Origin: JAEUMD01 sp036768475
GTDB lineage: Bacteria; Pseudomonadota; Alphaproteobacteria; Rhizobiales; Hyphomicrobiaceae
Direction: 5' to 3'
Length of the DNA: 64,000 nt
NCBI GenBank assembly: GCA_036768475.1
Contig: DAIPMW010000007.1
Span: forward strand, 62,001 to 126,000
Each line of letters starts with the position of its first letter. Position 1 is the first letter of the stretch. Under the pieces are notes generated by a model. It had not been told where the DNA came from, searched no databases, and worked only from the letters and a program-made list of their open reading frames with translations. Both the position numbers and the translations under genes were made by a program. This document shows, piece after piece, positions 43,437 through 51,919 of the stretch.

Positions 43437-43910
43437 GTGGAGTTGAACACCAAAGGCCGGTATGCGGTGATGGCAATGGCGGATCTCGCCAAGCATCAAG
43501 GGGAAGCAGCAGTACCACTATCGCAGATCGCTGAACGCCAGCAGCTGTCGCTTTCCTATCTTGAGCAGATCTTCCTGCGCCTGCGTCGCGCGGGTCTCGT
43601 CGACAGCTCTCGTGGGCGCACGGGTGGCTATCGCCTCGGTCGCGAGCCGCAGTCGATCGCCGTCGGCGAAATCATGGCAGCCGTCGAGGAAGACACCCGG
43701 ATGACCCGCTGCATGGATGGCGGTATCGGTTGCCTTGGCGATGAGCGTTGCCTGACCCACAATCTGTGGTGCGGCCTCGGCGGACACATTGCAGCCTTCC
43801 TGTGGAGCGTGAGCCTGGCGGAAGTTCTCGACGGAATTCCGAGGGAGAAGCTCGCGCCGGCCTCGGCGGTGGCGCGTGCGACATCCGGTATTGGCTGGGC
43901 GGCCGAATGA
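43437..43910 (+). CDS. iscR: Rrf2-family Fe-S cluster regulator IscR
   Basis: A 157-residue Rrf2-type transcription factor. The N-terminal winged helix begins ELNTKGRYAVMAMADLAKHQG and contains QQLSLSYLEQIFLRLRRAGL, then GGYRLGREPQSIAVGEI. Cluster ligands are Cys92, Cys99, Cys105 and His108 in RCMDGGIGCLGDERCLTHNLW; E. coli IscR has Cys92, Cys98, Cys104 and His107, so there is one extra residue between the first two cysteines. It should bind a [2Fe-2S] cluster and control its own operon. The start is GTG 43437; the ATG of the next gene overlaps its stop (ATGA). It heads the SUF operon. Confidence 0.9.
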   Translation: MELNTKGRYAVMAMADLAKHQGEAAVPLSQIAERQQLSLSYLEQIFLRLRRAGLVDSSRGRTGGYRLGREPQSIAVGEIMAAVEEDTRMTRCMDGGIGCLGDERCLTHNLWCGLGGHIAAFLWSVSLAEVLDGIPREKLAPASAVARATSGIGWAAE

Positions 43911-45061
43911 GCGCGGTGCGCACATATCTCGATTACAACGCGACGTCGCCACTGCGCCCGGATGCGCGTGAGGCGATGTTGCGTGCGCTCGATGCATTTG
44001 GCAACGCTTCGTCGGTGCACGCTGAGGGGCGCCGCGCCCGCGCCATGATCGAGGCGGCGCGTGGCGAGGTTGCCGCCCTTGCCGGCGCTGCGTCGCGCGA
44101 CGTGACGTTCACGAGCGGCGCCACCGAGGCGGCGAACTGGGTGTTGTCGCAGCCGTGGCGGACGGTGCTCGTGTCGGCGGTCGAGCATCCTGCCGTGATG
44201 GTGCCAGCACAGCGCTCGGGGGCCCGTGTCGAGGTGATTCCGGTTGACAGATCTGGCCGTATCGATCCCGACCGGCTCAGCGTTCTCATCGACGGCGCGC
44301 TCGGGAGCGACGGCGAGAGCGCCGCAGATTCGGTCCTTGTGGCTGTGCAGCACGCCAACAACGAGACGGGCGTGGTGCAGCCCATCGCCGAGATCACCGC
44401 ACTTGCGCACGAGCGGGGCGTTCGCGTGATGGTCGACGCGGTGCAGACAGCCGGACGCGTGGCGCTCAATCAGCGAGGTCATGCGATCGATTTCATGGTG
44501 CTGTCGTCGCATAAGATCGGCGGACCACAGGGTGCCGGTGCTCTGGTGATGCACGAGGCCGCAAAGCTCGATCCGCTAATCGCCGGGGGAGGGCAGGAGC
44601 GCGGTCTGCGTGCGGGGACGGAGAACGTCGCGGCCATCGCTGGGTTTGGCGCGGCAGCGGCAGCATCGCGGCGCGATCTCGGTCGCACGGAGCATCTTGC
44701 CGGACTGCGCAATACGCTCGAGGCGGCGCTGATGCATGCGACGCCTGATTTGGCTGTGATCGGTAGCGATACCGAGAGGCTCTGCAACACGTCTCTCGTG
44801 GCGCTGCCCGGTGCGGCCGCCGAGACAGCGGTGATCGCGCTCGATCTCGCCGGTGTTGCGGCCAGCGCGGGCGCTGCCTGCAGTTCAGGCAAGACGAACC
44901 GCTCCCCGGTCCTTGCAGCGATGGGGATCGGAGACGATATCGCCCGGTGTGCGGTGCGCTTCAGCATCGGCTGGGCCACCACTGAAGAAGACATCTCCCG
45001 ATGCATTTCGGCATGGCAGCGGGTCGACAGGATACGAAGTGGCGTGCGCGAAGTGGCTTGA
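43907..45061 (+). CDS. Group I cysteine desulfurase (NifS/IscS type)
   Basis: PLP enzyme that removes sulfur from cysteine to load scaffold proteins. The 384-residue product starts at ATG 43907, overlapping the iscR stop. It shows TYLDYNATSPLRPDAREAM, HAEGRRARAMIE, VLVSAVEHPAVM, the Schiff-base Lys203 in LSSHKIGGPQGAG, and the mobile-loop Cys325 in AGAACSSGKTNRSP. The CSSG loop marks group I (NifS/IscS), different from the SufS type downstream. Having both in one operon is common in rhizobia. It is somewhat shorter than E. coli IscS (404 aa). Confidence 0.92.
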   Translation: MSAVRTYLDYNATSPLRPDAREAMLRALDAFGNASSVHAEGRRARAMIEAARGEVAALAGAASRDVTFTSGATEAANWVLSQPWRTVLVSAVEHPAVMVPAQRSGARVEVIPVDRSGRIDPDRLSVLIDGALGSDGESAADSVLVAVQHANNETGVVQPIAEITALAHERGVRVMVDAVQTAGRVALNQRGHAIDFMVLSSHKIGGPQGAGALVMHEAAKLDPLIAGGGQERGLRAGTENVAAIAGFGAAAAASRRDLGRTEHLAGLRNTLEAALMHATPDLAVIGSDTERLCNTSLVALPGAAAETAVIALDLAGVAASAGAACSSGKTNRSPVLAAMGIGDDIARCAVRFSIGWATTEEDISRCISAWQRVDRIRSGVREVA

Positions 45062-45102
45062 GGCCCCGCGTTCGCAGTCAGGTTTACAAAGAGGAGACAA
45101 CG

Positions 45103-46572
45103 ATGGCAGCGGTCCAGGAGACCATCGAACAGGTCAAGAAGATCGACGTCGACCAGTACAAGTACGGCTTCGAGACCAACATCGAGACGGTTAAGGCACC
45201 GAAGGGTCTCAACGAGGACATCATCCGCTTCATCTCGGAGAAGAAGGGCGAGCCTGCCTGGATGCTCGAGTGGCGGCTCGATGCCTACGAACGCTGGCTG
45301 ACCATGACAGAGCCGACGTGGGCGAAGGTGTCGTACCCCAAAATCAACTTCCAGGAGCTGTACTACTACGCGGCACCGAAGTCGACGGAAGGCCCCAAGA
45401 GTCTCGACGAGGTCGATCCGGAACTGCTCGAGACGTACAAGAAGCTCGGCATCCCGCTCAAGGAGCAGGAGGTGCTGGCCGGCGTCCAGGGCGCGAAGGT
45501 CGCGGTCGATGCGGTTTTCGACTCGGTCTCGGTGGTGACGACCTTCAAGAAGGAATTGGCGAAGGCTGGCGTCATCTTCTGCTCGATGTCGGAAGCGCTG
45601 CGCGAGCATCCCGATCTGGTCAAGAAGTATCTCGGCTCGGTGGTTCCCAAGTCCGACAACTTCTTTGCTGCGCTGAACTCGGCGGTGTTCTCGGACGGCT
45701 CGTTTGTCTACATCCCGGAAGGCGTGCGCTGCCCGATGGAACTGTCGACCTATTTCCGCATCAACGAGAAGAATACCGGCCAGTTCGAACGCACGCTCAT
45801 CATCGCCGACAAGGGCTCCTACGTGAGCTATCTGGAGGGTTGCACGGCACCGACGCGTGACGAGCACCAGCTGCACGCGGCTGTCGTCGAGCTGATCGCG
45901 CTCGACGACGCGGAGATCAAGTATTCGACCGTGCAGAACTGGTATCCGGGCGACAAGAATGGCAAGGGCGGCGTCTACAATTTCGTGACCAAGCGCGGCG
46001 ACTGCCGTGGCCGCCACGCGAAGATCTCCTGGACGCAAGTTGAGACGGGTTCGGCCATCACCTGGAAGTATCCAAGCTGCATCCTGCGTGGCGACAACTC
46101 ACGCGGCGAGTTCTATTCGATTGCGATTTCGAACGGACGCCAGCAGGTCGACAGCGGCACGAAGATGATCCACCTGGGCAAGAACACGACGAGCCACATC
46201 ATCTCGAAGGGCATTGCGGCCGGCCACTCCGACAATACATATCGCGGCATGGTCTCGGCGCATCGCAAGGCGACCAACGCGCGCAACTTCACCTGCTGCG
46301 ACAGTCTCCTGATCGGCGACAAGTGCGGCGCACATACCGTGCCCTACATCGAGGCGAAGAATTCCTCTGCGCATTTTGAGCATGAAGCGACAACCTCGAA
46401 GATCTCCGAGGACATGCTGTTCTACTGCATGCAGCGCGGTCTGTCCGAGGAAGAAGCGGTGGCGCTGGTCGTCAACGGCTTCGTGCGCGACGTGCTGCAG
46501 CACCTGCCGATGGAGTTCATGGCCGAGACGCAGAAGCTGATCGGTATTTCGCTGGAAGGCAGCGTGGGCTGA
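45103..46572 (+). CDS. sufB: Fe-S assembly scaffold subunit SufB
   Basis: Core scaffold of the SufBCD complex on which Fe-S clusters form. The 489-residue product has SEKKGEPAWMLEWRLDAYERW, the SufB-specific SKIPVWVP-like stretch replaced here by VSYPKINFQELYYYAAPKS, YIPEGVRCPMELSTYFRIN, LEGCTAPTRDEHQLHAAVVE and NFTCCDSLLIGDKCGAHTVP, which includes candidate cluster-binding cysteines. ATG 45103 has AAAGAGGAG just upstream. It lies 41 bases after the cysteine desulfurase and 28 bases before a small membrane protein gene, all in the same operon. Confidence 0.96.
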   Translation: MAAVQETIEQVKKIDVDQYKYGFETNIETVKAPKGLNEDIIRFISEKKGEPAWMLEWRLDAYERWLTMTEPTWAKVSYPKINFQELYYYAAPKSTEGPKSLDEVDPELLETYKKLGIPLKEQEVLAGVQGAKVAVDAVFDSVSVVTTFKKELAKAGVIFCSMSEALREHPDLVKKYLGSVVPKSDNFFAALNSAVFSDGSFVYIPEGVRCPMELSTYFRINEKNTGQFERTLIIADKGSYVSYLEGCTAPTRDEHQLHAAVVELIALDDAEIKYSTVQNWYPGDKNGKGGVYNFVTKRGDCRGRHAKISWTQVETGSAITWKYPSCILRGDNSRGEFYSIAISNGRQQVDSGTKMIHLGKNTTSHIISKGIAAGHSDNTYRGMVSAHRKATNARNFTCCDSLLIGDKCGAHTVPYIEAKNSSAHFEHEATTSKISEDMLFYCMQRGLSEEEAVALVVNGFVRDVLQHLPMEFMAETQKLIGISLEGSVG

Positions 46573-46600
46573 TCGGAGTCGCGGGAGAATCGAAGGCGTC

Positions 46601-46924
46601 ATGTCGAGTGAGCGGACGGCATACTGGTTCAAGCCCAAGCGCCACGGCTACGGTGCGACGCCCGTGACGTGGCAAGGCTGGCTGGTGACGGCGCTGTTCT
46701 CGGCGGTGATCGGGTTTGTCGCCGTCGGCGGCATGATGTCACTCAAAGGGACCGGCAACGTGCTTGGCTATGCCGTCTGGTTCCTCGGCGTGCTCGGCGG
46801 CGTCTACTGGTTCACGCAGTTTGCGCGCAAGCGGACAGACGGTGAATGGGGATGGCGCTGGAAAGGCCAGAGATACGCCGACATCTACGATCCAGAAAAG
46901 CAGCAAAACTGCGAGAAACGTTGA
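46601..46924 (+). CDS. Small membrane protein inside the SUF operon
   Basis: A 107-residue protein between sufB and sufC, on the same strand, with short spacers on both sides (28 and 75 bases). It has two membrane helices: WLVTALFSAVIGFVAVGGM and LGYAVWFLGVLGGVYWF. The N-terminus is YWFKPKRHGYGATPVTWQG and the C-terminus is hydrophilic, with GEWGWRWKGQRYADIYD. I do not recognise a family. The position suggests a role near Fe-S assembly or an unrelated passenger gene; I cannot decide. Confidence 0.75.
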   Translation: MSSERTAYWFKPKRHGYGATPVTWQGWLVTALFSAVIGFVAVGGMMSLKGTGNVLGYAVWFLGVLGGVYWFTQFARKRTDGEWGWRWKGQRYADIYDPEKQQNCEKR

Positions 46925-46999
46925 ATTGACAATGGAAGATCGGGTGAGGCGCCATAACCACCAGGCAGCAGCCCGCGAGATGGTAGTGAGAGGACAGAT

Positions 47000-47755
47000 A
47001 TGCTCGAGATCAAAAACCTGCACGTGAAGATCGCAGACGAGGATAAGGAGATCCTCCGCGGGATCGATCTTGTCGTGCCGCAGGGCGAGGTGCACGCCAT
47101 CATGGGCCCCAACGGATCGGGCAAGTCGACGCTCGCCTACGTGCTCGCCGGCCGCGAGGACTACGAGGTGACCGATGGCGATATTCTGTGGAACGGTGAA
47201 TCGATCCTGGCGATGGCGCCCGACGAGCGCGCGGCCAAGGGCGTATTCCTTGCGTTCCAGTATCCAATGGAGATCCCGGGTGTCGCAGGTCTTACCTTCC
47301 TGCGTACGGCCGCCAATGCGGTGCGCAAGAAGCGCGGCCAGGATGAATTGACGACGCCGGCCTTTATGAAGCTCGTGAAGGAGAAGGCGGCCGCGCTCAA
47401 CATCGACGTCGAGATGCTGAAGCGCCCTGTCAACGTTGGCTTCTCGGGTGGCGAGAAGAAGCGGTCCGAGATCCTGCAGATGGCGATGCTCGATCCGTCG
47501 CTTTGCGTGCTCGATGAAACCGATTCCGGTCTCGACATCGACGCCTTGCGCATCGTGTCCGATGGTGTCAATGCGCTGCGCGGGCCGGATCGCGCGATGC
47601 TCGTCATTACGCATTATCAGCGGCTGTTGAACCACATCGTGCCGGACAAGGTCCACGTGCTGGCCCACGGCAAGATTCGCAAGTCGGGCGGCAAGGAATT
47701 GGCTCTGGAGCTGGAGAAGTCCGGCTATGCCGAGTTCCAGAAGGATGCGGCGTAA
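47000..47755 (+). CDS. sufC: Fe-S assembly ATPase SufC
   Basis: ABC-type ATPase that drives the SufB-SufD scaffold. The 251-residue product has the Walker A loop GPNGSGKST (residues 36-44), LAFQYPMEIPGVAGLTFLRT, the signature region GFSGGEKKRSEILQMAML, and Walker B CVLDETDSGLDIDALR with the catalytic Glu. The SGGEKKR and SGLDID forms are typical of SufC rather than transporters. GAGAGG precedes the ATG. It has no membrane segment of its own. Confidence 0.96.
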   Translation: MLEIKNLHVKIADEDKEILRGIDLVVPQGEVHAIMGPNGSGKSTLAYVLAGREDYEVTDGDILWNGESILAMAPDERAAKGVFLAFQYPMEIPGVAGLTFLRTAANAVRKKRGQDELTTPAFMKLVKEKAAALNIDVEMLKRPVNVGFSGGEKKRSEILQMAMLDPSLCVLDETDSGLDIDALRIVSDGVNALRGPDRAMLVITHYQRLLNHIVPDKVHVLAHGKIRKSGGKELALELEKSGYAEFQKDAA

Positions 47756-47830
47756 GTCGCTTCCTTAAATAAATCCGCACGCGATGAGCAAAGACTGGTT
47801 CAAACCGCTTCGAGCGCTTGGAGGCGCGAC

Positions 47831-49162
47831 ATGAACGTGGCAGTAATGAAGACGAAGGCCGAGACGGCGCTGACCGAGAGCTTCGCCGGTGTGGCTGATG
47901 CCTTGCCCGGCGGGGCGAGCGTCAAGGAGGCGCGCGCCAGGGCACTTGGCAGGTTCGCGGCGCTCGGTCTCCCGCACCGCCGGATCGAGGAGTGGAAATA
48001 CACTGATCTGCGCGGCGTTATGAAGGATGCGCCGCCTCTGGCCGTCGGTGACGCGACGAAGACGACAATTGCCGATGTCATCGTGGCAATGGGTGCGCTG
48101 GGCCGTGTCGAGGGGCCGCGCTTCGTGCTTGTCAATGGCGCTTACCGCAAAGAGCTGTCGAACTTCGATGGCCATGAAGGTGTCCGTGTGACGCCGCTTT
48201 CTGAGACACTGCGGGGCGATGGCGCCAGCGAGGCGCTGGCGCTGGGCGAAGAGGATCGCGGGTCCGATGCGGTGCTGGCACTCAACTCAGCCTACGTCAC
48301 CGATGGTACATTGATCGATGTGGAGGCGGGCACGAAGCTGGAGCAGCCGCTGCTCGTCGTGCATGTGCGCGCAGGTCGCACGCCGCAACTCGCGGTATGT
48401 CGCAATCGCCTGAGGATCGGCGAAGGTGCCGACGTGACGATCGTCGAAATGTTCGTCGCAGTTCCAGGCTCCCTCGCTGACGGACAGATGAACACCGCGA
48501 GCGAGGTGCAGGTTGGCGACAATGCCAAGCTCTCCCATATTAAGGTGACGACGGATCTTGGCAGCGTCACGCATCTGGCCAACTGGCTTGTGGAAATGGG
48601 TGCCGACTCCACATATCGCGCGTTCCAGTACACCGCGGGAGTGGGATTGGCGCGCAATCAGGTCCGCGCAACGTTCAAGGGGGAGGGCGCCAAGCTCGAC
48701 ATTTCGGGTGCATTCCTGGGGCGCAAGCATGAGCATATCGATACGACCCTGTTCGTCGATCACGCGGTGCCACATGGCGAGAGCCGCGAACTCTTCAAGG
48801 GCGTTCTCGATGGCGAGGCGCGCGGCATCTTTCAGGGCAAAGTGATCGTGCGGCCTGATGCGCAAAAGTCAGACGGAAAGCAGATGGCGCAGGCTCTGAT
48901 GCTGTCGGAGACGGCGGAGTTCGATTCCAAGCCGGAGCTGGAGATCTACGCCGACGACGTGGCATGCGGCCATGGATCGACATCGGCGGCTCTCGACGAT
49001 GATCTGCTGTTCTATCTGCGTGCGCGCGGCATCCCACTCAAGGAAGCGCGTGCGCTGTTGATCCAGTCGTTCATCGGCGAGGCGATCGACAAGGTGCAGA
49101 ACGAGGCCGTCCGCGAGGCTCTCATGAGCGAGGCCGAGATTTGGCTTGCGAGCAGCGTCTGA
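47831..49162 (+). CDS. sufD: Fe-S assembly scaffold subunit SufD
   Basis: Partner of SufB in the scaffold. The 443-residue product has FAALGLPHRRIEEWKYTDLR near the start, a beta-helix core with RVGDNA/VGDNAKLSHIKV-type repeats, GAFLGRKHEHIDTTLFVDH, and the C-terminal PELEIYADDVACGHGSTSAALDDDLLFYLRARG with the conserved His and Cys of the SufB-SufD interface. It lacks the SufB cysteine cluster, as expected. Start ATG 47831, in line with the 75-base gap after sufC. Confidence 0.95.
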   Translation: MNVAVMKTKAETALTESFAGVADALPGGASVKEARARALGRFAALGLPHRRIEEWKYTDLRGVMKDAPPLAVGDATKTTIADVIVAMGALGRVEGPRFVLVNGAYRKELSNFDGHEGVRVTPLSETLRGDGASEALALGEEDRGSDAVLALNSAYVTDGTLIDVEAGTKLEQPLLVVHVRAGRTPQLAVCRNRLRIGEGADVTIVEMFVAVPGSLADGQMNTASEVQVGDNAKLSHIKVTTDLGSVTHLANWLVEMGADSTYRAFQYTAGVGLARNQVRATFKGEGAKLDISGAFLGRKHEHIDTTLFVDHAVPHGESRELFKGVLDGEARGIFQGKVIVRPDAQKSDGKQMAQALMLSETAEFDSKPELEIYADDVACGHGSTSAALDDDLLFYLRARGIPLKEARALLIQSFIGEAIDKVQNEAVREALMSEAEIWLASSV

Positions 49163-49229
49163 CAGACCCATTGCTTCCACCGATGCGGTGTAAGAGAAGG
49201 GCGCGGGACGACGTCAAGGGGATGAGGAC

Positions 49230-50501
49230 ATGGCGATAGACATCCACGATAGAACAACGGCCGGTCATGGACTGGCTGCCGGCGCCTATGACGTGGAGCG
49301 GATTCGCGCTGACTTTCCGATTCTCTACCGTGAGGTCTACGGAAAGCCCCTCATCTATCTCGACAATGGTGCGTCGGCGCAGAAGCCGACCCCGGTGCTG
49401 GAAGCGATGGATCACGCTTACAGGTTCGAATACGCGAACGTGCATCGCGGGTTGCACTACCTGTCGAATACCGCGACGCAGAAGTTCGAGGATGCTCGCG
49501 AAACAGCGCGCCGCTTCCTCAATGCGCCCTCGACCGACGAGGTCATCTTCACGCGCAATGCCACGGGTGCGATCAACCTTGTCGCCAGTTCGTTTGGTGG
49601 CATGGTGCTCGGCGAGGGCGACGAAGTCATCGTGTCAATCATGGAGCACCACTCCAACATCGTGCCCTGGCATTATCACCGGGAGCGGCGCGGCGCTGTG
49701 CTGAAATGGGCGCCGATCTCGGATGACGGTGAATTCCTGCTCGACGAGTTCGCGCGGCTGATAACGCCGCGCACCAAGATGGTTGCGATCACGCACATGT
49801 CGAACGTGCTCGGCACGGTCGTACCGGTGAAGGATGTCATCCGCATCGCACACGAACATGATGTTCCGGTGCTGGTGGATGGAAGCCAGGCAGCCGTACA
49901 CATGCCCGTCGACGTGCAGGATCTCGATTGCGACTTCTACGTGTTCACGGGCCACAAGACGTATGGTCCAACCGGTATCGGTGTGCTCTACGCAAAAAAG
50001 AAGCATCTCGATTCCATGCCGCCCTATGAGGGTGGCGGCGAGATGATCGAAAGTGTTGCGGTCGATCGGATCGTCTACGGCAAGACACCACACAAGTTCG
50101 AGGCGGGAACGCCGGCGATCGTCGAAGCCGTCGGTCTCGGTGCCGCGCTCGACTACATGATGCAGATTGGTCGCGAGCGCATCCACCGCCACGAGAATGA
50201 GCTCAGGGACTACGCACATGCGCGGCTCGGTGAGCTCAACTGGCTGAAGATCCATGGTCGTGCGCCAGGCAAGGGCGCCATCGTTTCGTTCACGATCGAT
50301 GGACTTCACCCACACGACATCTCAACCCTGATCGATCGATCGGGCGTCGCGGTGAGGGCCGGCCACCATTGTGCGCAGCCGCTGATGGATCGGATCGGTC
50401 AGACGGCGACGTGCCGCGCATCGTTTGCGATGTACAACACCAAGGCGGAGGTCGATGCGCTCGCGGATGCTCTTATCCGCGCGCACGAGTTGTTTGCATG
50501 A
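49230..50501 (+). CDS. sufS: Group II cysteine desulfurase SufS
   Basis: Second cysteine desulfurase of the operon, of the SufS/CsdA type. The 423-residue product has FPILYREVYGKPLIYLDNGA, NVHRGLHYLS, IMEHHSNIVPWH, the Schiff-base Lys243 in FTGHKTYGPTGIG, and the catalytic Cys381 in RAGHHCAQPLMDRIG. In SufS the Cys sits in a short loop and needs a partner such as SufE or SufU; no sufE gene is in this window. The stop overlaps the sufT start (ATGA), so translation is coupled. Confidence 0.95.
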   Translation: MAIDIHDRTTAGHGLAAGAYDVERIRADFPILYREVYGKPLIYLDNGASAQKPTPVLEAMDHAYRFEYANVHRGLHYLSNTATQKFEDARETARRFLNAPSTDEVIFTRNATGAINLVASSFGGMVLGEGDEVIVSIMEHHSNIVPWHYHRERRGAVLKWAPISDDGEFLLDEFARLITPRTKMVAITHMSNVLGTVVPVKDVIRIAHEHDVPVLVDGSQAAVHMPVDVQDLDCDFYVFTGHKTYGPTGIGVLYAKKKHLDSMPPYEGGGEMIESVAVDRIVYGKTPHKFEAGTPAIVEAVGLGAALDYMMQIGRERIHRHENELRDYAHARLGELNWLKIHGRAPGKGAIVSFTIDGLHPHDISTLIDRSGVAVRAGHHCAQPLMDRIGQTATCRASFAMYNTKAEVDALADALIRAHELFA

Positions 50502-51088
50502 ACCAGATTGAGAAAAAAGACGCCATGGAAAACGCCGTCGTCCATCATACCATCGATACGCCCCGTGTCGGCGCGGCGGGCAGTGCGGGTGCGCACAAGT
50601 CCACGGTCGGCGAGGGCAGGCAGGTCAACTCCGGCCTCGACATGCCGCAGCCCAAGGACCTGGCGCCGCGCGATGCAACATCGCCCTCGACCAGCCAGAC
50701 GTCCAGCGCAGATACGCCTGCTCCGCCGAGCGTGGCAGACGGTGGAACGGCCGTACCCGGTTCCGCGCTCTCGCGCGAGCAGCTCGAGCAGATGACCGAC
50801 GACATCATCGCGGCTCTCAAGACTGTTTACGATCCTGAGATCCCCGCAGACATCTACGAGCTGGGCCTGATCTACAAGATCGACATCAAGGACACGCGTG
50901 ATGTCGAGATCGACATGACCCTTACCGCTCCAGCGTGCCCGGTTGCGGGTGAAATGCCGCAGTGGGTCGAGAATGCAGTGCGGGCGGTGCCGGGCGTCGG
51001 CGAAGTCACGGTGAACCTCGTGTTCGATCCTGCATGGGAGCCAAGCCGGATGTCAGACGAGGCGCGTCTTGCGCTTAACATGTTCTGA
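50498..51088 (+). CDS. sufT: SufT-like MIP18/DUF59 Fe-S maturation protein with a disordered N-terminus
   Basis: A 196-residue protein. The last ~105 residues are the MIP18/DUF59 domain: DDIIAALKTVYDPEIPADIY, ELGLIYKIDIKD, LTAPACPVAGEMPQWVENAV and VNLVFDPAWEPSRMSDEARL, with the conserved Cys in APACP. This domain helps mature some Fe-S proteins. The first ~90 residues are Ser/Thr/Pro/Gly-rich and probably unstructured, which is longer than in typical SufT. ATG 50498 overlaps the sufS stop. A start further upstream is inside sufS. Confidence 0.9.
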   Translation: MNQIEKKDAMENAVVHHTIDTPRVGAAGSAGAHKSTVGEGRQVNSGLDMPQPKDLAPRDATSPSTSQTSSADTPAPPSVADGGTAVPGSALSREQLEQMTDDIIAALKTVYDPEIPADIYELGLIYKIDIKDTRDVEIDMTLTAPACPVAGEMPQWVENAVRAVPGVGEVTVNLVFDPAWEPSRMSDEARLALNMF

Positions 51089-51202
51089 GCTGCGGCACTG
51101 TGCCTTACCGCCGCCGGCTGTGTGAGCCCAAGGGGATGACACCGGCCGCTGTCGCTCCCATATCGATAACGACTGCCAACAGCTCGGACGAGAGCAGGAA
51201 CG

Positions 51203-51592
51203 ATGACGACGACCAGAACACGCCCTAAGGTGATTACACTGACGGATGCCGCAGCAACCCGGATCAAGGCGATCATGGCGCAGAAGGGCGGGGATGTTGC
51301 AGGGCTGAAGATCGGCATCAAGAAGGGTGGCTGCGCCGGGATGGAGTATACGATGAGCTGGGCCGATAGCGTCGACAAGTTCGACGAAGTGGTCGAGCAG
51401 GACGGTGCGCGTATCATCATCGACCCGGCCGCGATTCTCTATCTGCTCGGTACCGAAATGGATTACAGGACGGACAAGCTCTCGTCGGGCTTTGTCTTCA
51501 ACAATCCCAACCAGCAGAGCGCCTGCGGCTGTGGCGAAAGCGTGGAACTGGTTCCCGCGGCGTCGTCATCGTGGACGGCCAGTTCCGAATGA
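51203..51592 (+). CDS. sufA: A-type Fe-S carrier SufA (HesB/IscA family)
   Basis: A 129-residue A-type carrier that delivers Fe-S clusters to targets. It has VITLTDAAATRIKAIMAQKG, KKGGCAGMEYTMSW with the first Cys, and FNNPNQQSACGCGESV with the C-terminal CGCG pair; these three cysteines are the family's cluster ligands. The KKGGCAGMEY form, without a second Cys in the loop, is common in alphaproteobacteria. A short C-terminal tail follows. It closes the operon, 114 bases after sufT. No clear terminator follows. Confidence 0.93.
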   Translation: MTTTRTRPKVITLTDAAATRIKAIMAQKGGDVAGLKIGIKKGGCAGMEYTMSWADSVDKFDEVVEQDGARIIIDPAAILYLLGTEMDYRTDKLSSGFVFNNPNQQSACGCGESVELVPAASSSWTASSE

Positions 51593-51919
51593 TCCACAGC
51601 GTCTGAAACAGCACCGGTTGCGCTGGCATCCCATCGACCGCCGTGGCCTGCTCCAACCCCTGGTATGACGCGCCTGCTTCACGTCTTCGCTGGAAGCTCC
51701 AGCGCTTTCATCCCGACCGATCACATTGGCGGGGCTTGGCGACGCCCGACAGCCGGCAAGCAGTTTTCCGAACGTCACGTTTGTCGCAGGCAAGCGTGGC
51801 ATTTTGCGGTATGTGCGGCCTCGCCGCAGGTTGACCTCGGTCAAGGACCAAACGATCGCTACTCCCGACTAACAAGGTGCTCGACGTGGAGTGTTTCGGG
51901 GCGGCACGACAGGGACGCG
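51593..51919. other. Gap between sufA and the cytochrome b561 gene
   Basis: The reading frame of the cytochrome is open through most of this gap, but the translation has no membrane character and no family match before ATG 51920. I see no terminator hairpin or promoter that I can support. Confidence 0.45.

Noticed and set aside
44479..46038. 519-codon minus-strand frame opposite the cysteine desulfurase and sufB
   Set aside because: It is antisense to two certain genes and has no domain signature.
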